A DNA stretch of 64,000 nt, taken from positions 10,047,730-10,111,729 of the forward strand of contig NW_024881324.1 in the NCBI RefSeq assembly GCF_018691265.1, in the 5' to 3' direction. Below are positions 58,146-64,000 of the stretch, one piece after another. The position numbers were made by a program, and so were the translations under genes. The DNA comes from Tyto alba. Its lineage: Eukaryota > Chordata > Aves > Strigiformes > Tytonidae. Every line of letters begins with the position of its first letter. Within the stretch, counting starts at the first letter, position 1. Under the pieces are notes generated by a model. It saw only the letters and a list, made by a program, of their open reading frames with translations, was not told where the DNA came from and made no database searches.

Positions 58146-61100
58146 TAAATTCTTCAGGGCAGGAGTCCTGAGTTCCTACAAGTCCTTATTTGCAGAGGCC
58201 TTGTTCAAGGCTCCCTCCACTATTACAACCCCAGAAATGAGTAAGTGCTTGCCTCTTGGGCCCACACTTGACAGAAGACACAATGGTCAGAGTGCACTTC
58301 AGTTGTTTAAAATGCTTTGATTTTTACTGCTAAAGATGTAATCTTGCATTTCTTTTACTGACATGGTATCATACACGTACACCAAACGATACCAGCCAGC
58401 GAGCAAGCCCCAACTCAGCGTATGCTTTAGTGGTGCCAGCTTTAGCTGACAATAACGTGCTGTCAGAAAACTGGATTAGCTCTCAGGCTAGGTGAAAAGG
58501 AAGGATTAAAGGAAATCCACTGATATTATTCCAGGCTCTGCGAACATGAATATGGAACAAAACATTACATACTAACCTAAGTAACTAGATGGAAAATATA
58601 AGGGAAGTGACAAGACACAAGGAGCCTAAAGGGAAACAGCCAAGTATTGTATAGATCCTGGCAGGGAGAGTGGTGGAGCACAGTCCTTGGTGTGCTGTAG
58701 AAATGTGGCTCTGATATCTTAAGCCCTCATTTTTCTCATACAAAATTATCTGTATAAACTGGAATACATGAACAGAGCACATTTGTTCTAACTATGCAGA
58801 TAGCCTGAAACCACCTGAGAGATGGAAGCCTCCTAATAGGGAGAACCCACTCTGACCCCTCAAAAAAGACATGTAAATGGACAAGTCTATTAATTACTTT
58901 ACTGCTGATAGCGTTAGTAGAACCATGTAGCTGCTGCATTTGTCCCAAAGCCTCAAACTGTAGCAGCACCCTCAGCTACTCCCTGCACTGCTGCTGCAAA
59001 AACCTTCATCTCAAGGCAACTGCAGAGTTTGGGATGCTGCTGAGTTTTGCCACATGAGGGGAGAAGACCAGCAGCTGACCTTCCTGCCAAGGCAACGAGC
59101 AGACAGGCTACCTTCATGACAACTTTTCATGCAGCCAATCAGCTGAAAATTCCCCTTCTCTGATCATGTACTATTTTATCAGAAAAGCAACAGACCTTAA
59201 GTTGGAGAAACCCCTGCTTGAGGCACAGCCAGCTGCTCAGGGCCACCCTTGCCTTCCCTCTGCAAGTGGCCGGGTCACCTTACACAGATGGTGCTACAGC
59301 TGCCAACCCGTGACCGTGAGCTGGTCGGCTTGGAGCCGCTTGGACTGTTCAAAAGAGAGGTCTCCTGCAGCTCTTGTCCCTGGGGAGCTCCATCTTGGTG
59401 CCTGCATAAGTCCACTGTGAATTAGAATGGCAAATAATTCGATTTTCTTTTGAATTACTTGCGACCAGCTATAAAAAACAAACTACCATTCAGCTCTTAT
59501 CTGTCAAGCTCTGTATATGTGAATTTTGCTTCCTGTTATTGCAGCAACTGTAGGGATGGAGAAACGCTTTTGATTTCCTTTTTCAGAAAAGTTTTCTTTT
59601 CTAAACAATTGGTATTAAACAGAACAAAACAACCAAGAAACAGCATGCTCATTTCACAGATTTCCAGTAATGTTAGAGCTCTGTACATTGTTTCAGCGCT
59701 TGCTGAGATGAAGCTTGATTAAATTAATGTTAGCCAGCTATTTAACTCGGAGACACTTTCACTCCAGGCTTCCTGGATCTTGAGAGACTGACTCTGCTTG
59801 CAATAGCAAGGGTGGGCAAAGAGCGTCTGCAGGGTTTTCATCTGGCTTCTAGGAAAGCGGGTGTGTACGATCATAATGTGCCTGTTCATGTGTATTTTCA
59901 TATGGGTGTGTGCCTGTATTTGCCGACAGAGATGTAGGTGTGTCCTCTAGTAGCTCTTGGACCCACTGATCAATCTCAGCTGGCCTGATGGAGGGACATA
60001 GGTTACAAGGATAACTAAGGTCCTGCAAACAGGACAGATAAATAAGAGAGACGTCTCAGAAAAGGTCCACTCAAGGGAAAGGTTGCAGGGTAAACTCCCT
60101 GAAGAGCACACATGACAGAGCAAGAAAACCTTCATTTGGGGCCCAGTGTGAGTGGTCACAAACCCAGGAACTCACAGGGATATCCCAAAAGGCTTCCCAG
60201 TGTGCTCATGCTCTGCTATGGCTTGGTGGTGGGATTGGGATGGAGCCGAGTAAACCAATGGTACAATCAACAGTAATGCAATCAGCATCACATGCTTGCT
60301 TGTTTGTCCTGGTGGTCAGGACCCAGATTACCCTAGAGACCACATGACAGTACTGCCCATATAATATTTGATATCTATCCATACAACAAAATGGTCAAAT
60401 AACATAGGTCTGAATGAGGGAGTCATGCTAATTCAAGGGTTCTCAAAACTAATATTTGTGAAGAAGATCCAAACCTTGTCTTAGATGAATCCCTCTGTGC
60501 AGTGCACTGGGTGCCCATCAGTTTCTGGGTGAACAACATGTGCGTATTTATACACAAAACCCCTAAGCAGCTTGAGGGCTTTTTCTTGCCTCATGAGTTT
60601 AATTGGGACAGACAAGGTAAGTGGAGCTGGTAAAGAAAACACCACCTCTTTGCACAGCAGACACTCTTTGGACAGCCCCAGTCTTATGTGTCTTCCAAGA
60701 CCTCAAGAGAGGGGAGTACAACCTCTGTGTCTTTCCTGCAGTATCCTAATTGTGGCTCAGCTGCCTGGCACACACACTGTTACAAGAATGGAGGATGGAG
60801 AAGTGGAGATTAGATACAAACATGACCATTGACATCACGCACATAATGTCCGATCCAGCCTTCTGTTTCCATAACGGAAACTGGATCAGGTTGCATGAGC
60901 CACTTTCTGCAACTACAGGTCAATGAGGGACACAGACTCTGGAGCAAGGCTGCCCAGCAACAGCCCAATCTTTAAGGCAGGACGATGAATTATTGGAGAG
61001 CTAAACGACATTGTGATGAAGTGGCATAATAATTATCTATTCTACAATAAAACAGCTTGCATGTCTCATGGAGAGCTCATCAGAACTGTAACTTTTCAGT

Positions 61101-63479
61101 TTAAATCTTATCATAGTGTATGAGCAGCTGGTTTACGTTTTGCATTGTCCATTTCAAGGAATCATTCTCCTCCGTTTGTTTCTTAAAAAGTAATATCTTG
61201 CATTGTGTCTTACTTTGATGGTTTGTTTTACATTTCAGGAATGCAAAACAATTGCACAATAAATCACTGCAGGAATGTACATGAGGGTTATTTGTCATGG
61301 TTATAAATAAATGAACTTTAGCAATAGCTGATAAACAGAAGATTATGGACAACCCAGGCAGGCTCTCAAAAAGATCAGAGCATGACTTTAGCCCTTTAGT
61401 AACAAGCATTATTTTATTGTCCCATAACCCACTGGAAACACTACAAGAGAGGTGACCAACTGCCACTATAAGCTGGCAGCTCTTTGCTGGGAATAGGCTA
61501 TAAAGGCCTTTTTGTTCTTCTACAGGGTGTTTGTGCCACTCAGTTCTGCCAGGAGCAGAGACACTCAGCACCTGTGAAAAACTGACCATCTGGGAAAATT
61601 GTGATGAAGGTTCATCCTAAAGTTGTTTAGGTTTTAGGAATTTAGCTTTAACTATCAAGATAAAATGAGAAACAAATTTGACCTTATGCCCATTAGAGTC
61701 AAGCATAAAAGCAGTTCATTACAGAAGAGATTTTAAACTACAGATCATAATATCTTCCAGTTCTCAGCCACACTAAGACCAACGGTAAGGTAAAGCCTTT
61801 TCTCCTTTGGCAGTACTGAAATTAAATATCCTGCTGAACAGAAATAGCATTACACATTTGTTTAAATGCTTCCTGAACCAAGAACTGAGCAAGAAAGTAT
61901 ATCCTCATTTCAATTTTCCAATGCAAGTATTAGAGAGGCTCCAATTTTTATGGACTCTCAAAGAGTCACTGTGGCTGACATATCTTCATGGGAATTGACC
62001 ATTTCTCCGAAAATTTTAGTGTCTCTCAAAACCTAGGCAGACTTAGGTTTTCTGGTAATCATAGTCCCATTTAATTCTGCATTCACTGACAGAAGTTTAG
62101 TTGAGGCTTGCTTAGACCTGTACCTTTGAAGGTCCAGATTTGGTCCAGCTCAACGAGGAAAGAAAAGAGCAAAAGGGCAAGCCGAATTTTTAATAGGAAA
62201 GCTTATTCCTTAAAAATACATCTCAGAATATGTGCATCTTTCTGAATTTAAGGCCAAGACTCAAGAACACAGCAGATTAATCTGATTAAAAAAAAAAAAT
62301 GCAAATATATACACGTGTATTTTCTAAATGCAATGATGGGAGGAGTAATAATTCTAATAGATGTGCCAATCTTTCAGTAGCATATTTCTAAAGTCTAATT
62401 ACCAGCAGTTGCAACGTAGCCACCTCTGTGATAATAGGATGCAATTAATTCAGACAAGTCTTGATCCTTCAAGGTAAAGTGCAACGGAAAACCAAGGGGA
62501 GAAAAAAAAAAAGCAGCACTTAGATATGGGTGCCTTTGTGTCGATGGGTTTGCAGTTACAGCTAGACCTAGCATAGACCTAGCATTGCTCTTCAGACACC
62601 GATATCTGAATTGCTGTTATCTGCCAAAAATGCTTGTGTGCAGTACACAGCTCTTATTGTCTATTGTTATTATCTATCTAGACATCTATCCTGGGAATAG
62701 CTGAAGTGTCCTTCACTTTTCTGTCTGAGGGTGTGGTGAGATGATAGGGTTGGGTTGATACCAAGGCTTGCAGACGCCTCAGCAGAGGGGATCCACCCCA
62801 GCCCATCTCCCCTCCCTGCTCCCTCCTGCTGGCACTGTTTCAGGGCTGATAGGCTGATAAACCAATTCAAGCCAGTAATCCAGCAGGAAACTAACCCAGG
62901 GAGGGCGGGAGGGGAAACAACCCACGGCCATTCTAGTGGACTAAATAAATCTGTGTAAACAGACACGTGCCAAAGCTGGGGCACGAAGGGAAGGAGTGAA
63001 ATGGCATTGCTGGGAGGGACGGGAAGGCAGCGAGGCATGATGTTGGCCTCTATCTGCTGCCTGACCTCACCCTCAGATTCTAGGAACAATGACTTAAAGT
63101 ACATTAGGAACGACAGCCTCTTCCTCCAGCCTTTGGTAGTACAGTAAGTATGGCTGTCAATGTACTGACATACAGGGAGTACTGGGGAAAGCATCAGGCT
63201 TGGAGCAGCAGATTAGGCATGAGGAAGGACAAATGGGGTGATGAAATTTTCCAGAAGGTAGCTCTATTACAGTTATACAAGCAACCAAATCCAGACTTGG
63301 TGTCAGCTGGTTTCCTCATGCTTTCTTATCCATGTCCCAGCACTGACCAGCACCTTGGAGCAAACAGAGCTGATGGGCTATTTAACAGAATCAGGGATAG
63401 AAGGGTGAAAACTCTCAGAAAAGTGTGTCAGAAGTGCTTAGGGTGACCCCTCTCTGCTAGGGAGACCCACAAGCCAAAA
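58146..63479. other. Unique non-coding DNA, no gene seen
   Basis: The two longest frames, 162 codons (61101-61589, minus) and 174 codons (62670-63194, minus), are within what chance gives in 64 kb and show no domain. An 11-base tandem duplication TAGACCTAGCA occurs at 62563-62584. The AT-rich 61080-61330 segment looks enhancer-like. Confidence 0.55.
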
Positions 63480-63539
63480 TCTACGTGCCCACTCCCCAGG
63501 AGAGGTTACACCAGGCCAAGGTCCCACAGGCACACACAG

Positions 63540-63790
63540 GTCTTCGGGGAGCTGTTCTCCCCAAGACCCCCCGGCACCGGGGAGCACAGTGTGGCCGGGG
63601 GGGAGCCCCCCGAAGCCCTGCGCACCCCCAAGACTGCCGCCAGCTCCCTTGCAAAAGCTGCCCAGGGGCGCTCCCGCCTTTATCCAAACAGGCAAATACG
63701 ACAACTATCCGCCCAAAGGGGTTTCTGCTGCCATCACAACATATCCAATGGGAACTGCTCCTGCCCTTCTCGGGGGACATTTGCAAGGCA
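63540..63790. promoter_or_regulatory. CpG-rich GC patch at right edge
   Basis: About 14 CpG in 250 bases, with GGCCGGGGGGG and CCCCCCGGCACCGGGG segments. Several frames are open on both strands (63438-63962), as GC-rich DNA allows, and none is recognisable. It may be a weak CpG island or a GC-rich unique segment. Confidence 0.35.
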
Positions 63791-64000
63791 GGAGACAGAT
63801 CAGTGGCAAGGTGAGCACCTCGGTGCTGTTGAAACAACACAGGCAGGTGCCAACCATGCTGCTGCAGAACACCTGGTGATTGTCAAAACAGCAGAAACTA
63901 GTCAGTCGGTGTTGATACTTCATTACAGAACATCTTTTCCTTTATGGCTATTAAATCTTTAATCCTTTACTAGCACTTTTTTTTTTTTCTCCCCCTCACA
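63791..64000. other. Non-coding DNA to window end
   Basis: No feature was recognised. A T12 run lies near the end at 63979-63990. Confidence 0.5.

Noticed and set aside
58145..58175. AAATTCTTCAGGGCAGG word resembling the reverse complement of the repeat at 46078
   Set aside because: The expected TGTTTGTACAGCGCC-type word does not follow, so the match is too short to call.
61101..61589. 162-codon minus-strand frame, Cys and Leu rich
   Set aside because: No motif spacing typical of a secreted or zinc-binding protein and no splice or promoter context; chance openness is likely.
62670..63194. 174-codon minus-strand frame
   Set aside because: No recognisable domain, and its length is near chance expectation for the six frames of this window.
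1..64000. Prokaryotic features: operons, CRISPR arrays, phage or defence systems
   Set aside because: Composition, LINE and LTR content and the lack of dense coding all indicate vertebrate nuclear DNA; no array of spaced direct repeats is present.

Overview
The window looks like ordinary non-coding nuclear DNA from a bird, probably a neoavian. The organism call rests on three things. A CR1 LINE at 28711-29868 ends in the avian-type octamer tail. An LTR at 19141 upward has one end resembling a widespread bird LTR family that I recall. Diverged amniote-wide repeats are scattered through the rest. I find no intact protein-coding gene, no rRNA, no convincing tRNA or snRNA, no CRISPR array and no prokaryotic operon structure. 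The open frames are short, unordered and without recognisable domains, apart from those inside retrotransposons. From sequence alone I cannot tell whether this is intergenic DNA or a large intron.

Layout: 1-19140 is mostly unique sequence with a small CpG-dense patch (3697-3800), a T27A14 tract (4788-4828), a CTCF-like motif (10289-10305), and homopurine and TTTTG-type tracts. At 19141-about 20100 (possibly to 20685) lies a minus-strand LTR with a TATA-like box and a poly(A) signal in the right order. Two more CpG-rich patches lie at 21180-21345 and 21965-22135. A very decayed plus-strand CR1-type LINE occupies about 23390-24830 and carries a 34-base T run inside its reverse-transcriptase region. 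The younger minus-strand CR1 occupies 28711-29868.

A CpG island at about 33020-33530 contains a run of 28 C. It is followed by small ancient repeat fragments (34109-34190, 35380-35530), a short hairpin (35098-35138) and a homeodomain-site-rich AT segment (39900-40200). A T22A21 palindromic tract is at 40993-41035. A 1.3 kb ancient minus-strand CR1/L3-like LINE lies at 43925-45245, and another amniote repeat at 46078-46205. The last 18 kb is mostly unique AT-rich DNA with a few microsatellites, a 16-bp perfect palindrome (55751-55766), and a CpG-rich patch near the right edge (63540-63790).

No genes here work together as a system. The biology visible is retrotransposon accumulation of at least two ages plus candidate regulatory sequence. 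The strongest candidate for something unannotated is the CpG island at 33020-33530, which could be a promoter. The enhancer-like segments are inferences that only conservation or chromatin data could settle.
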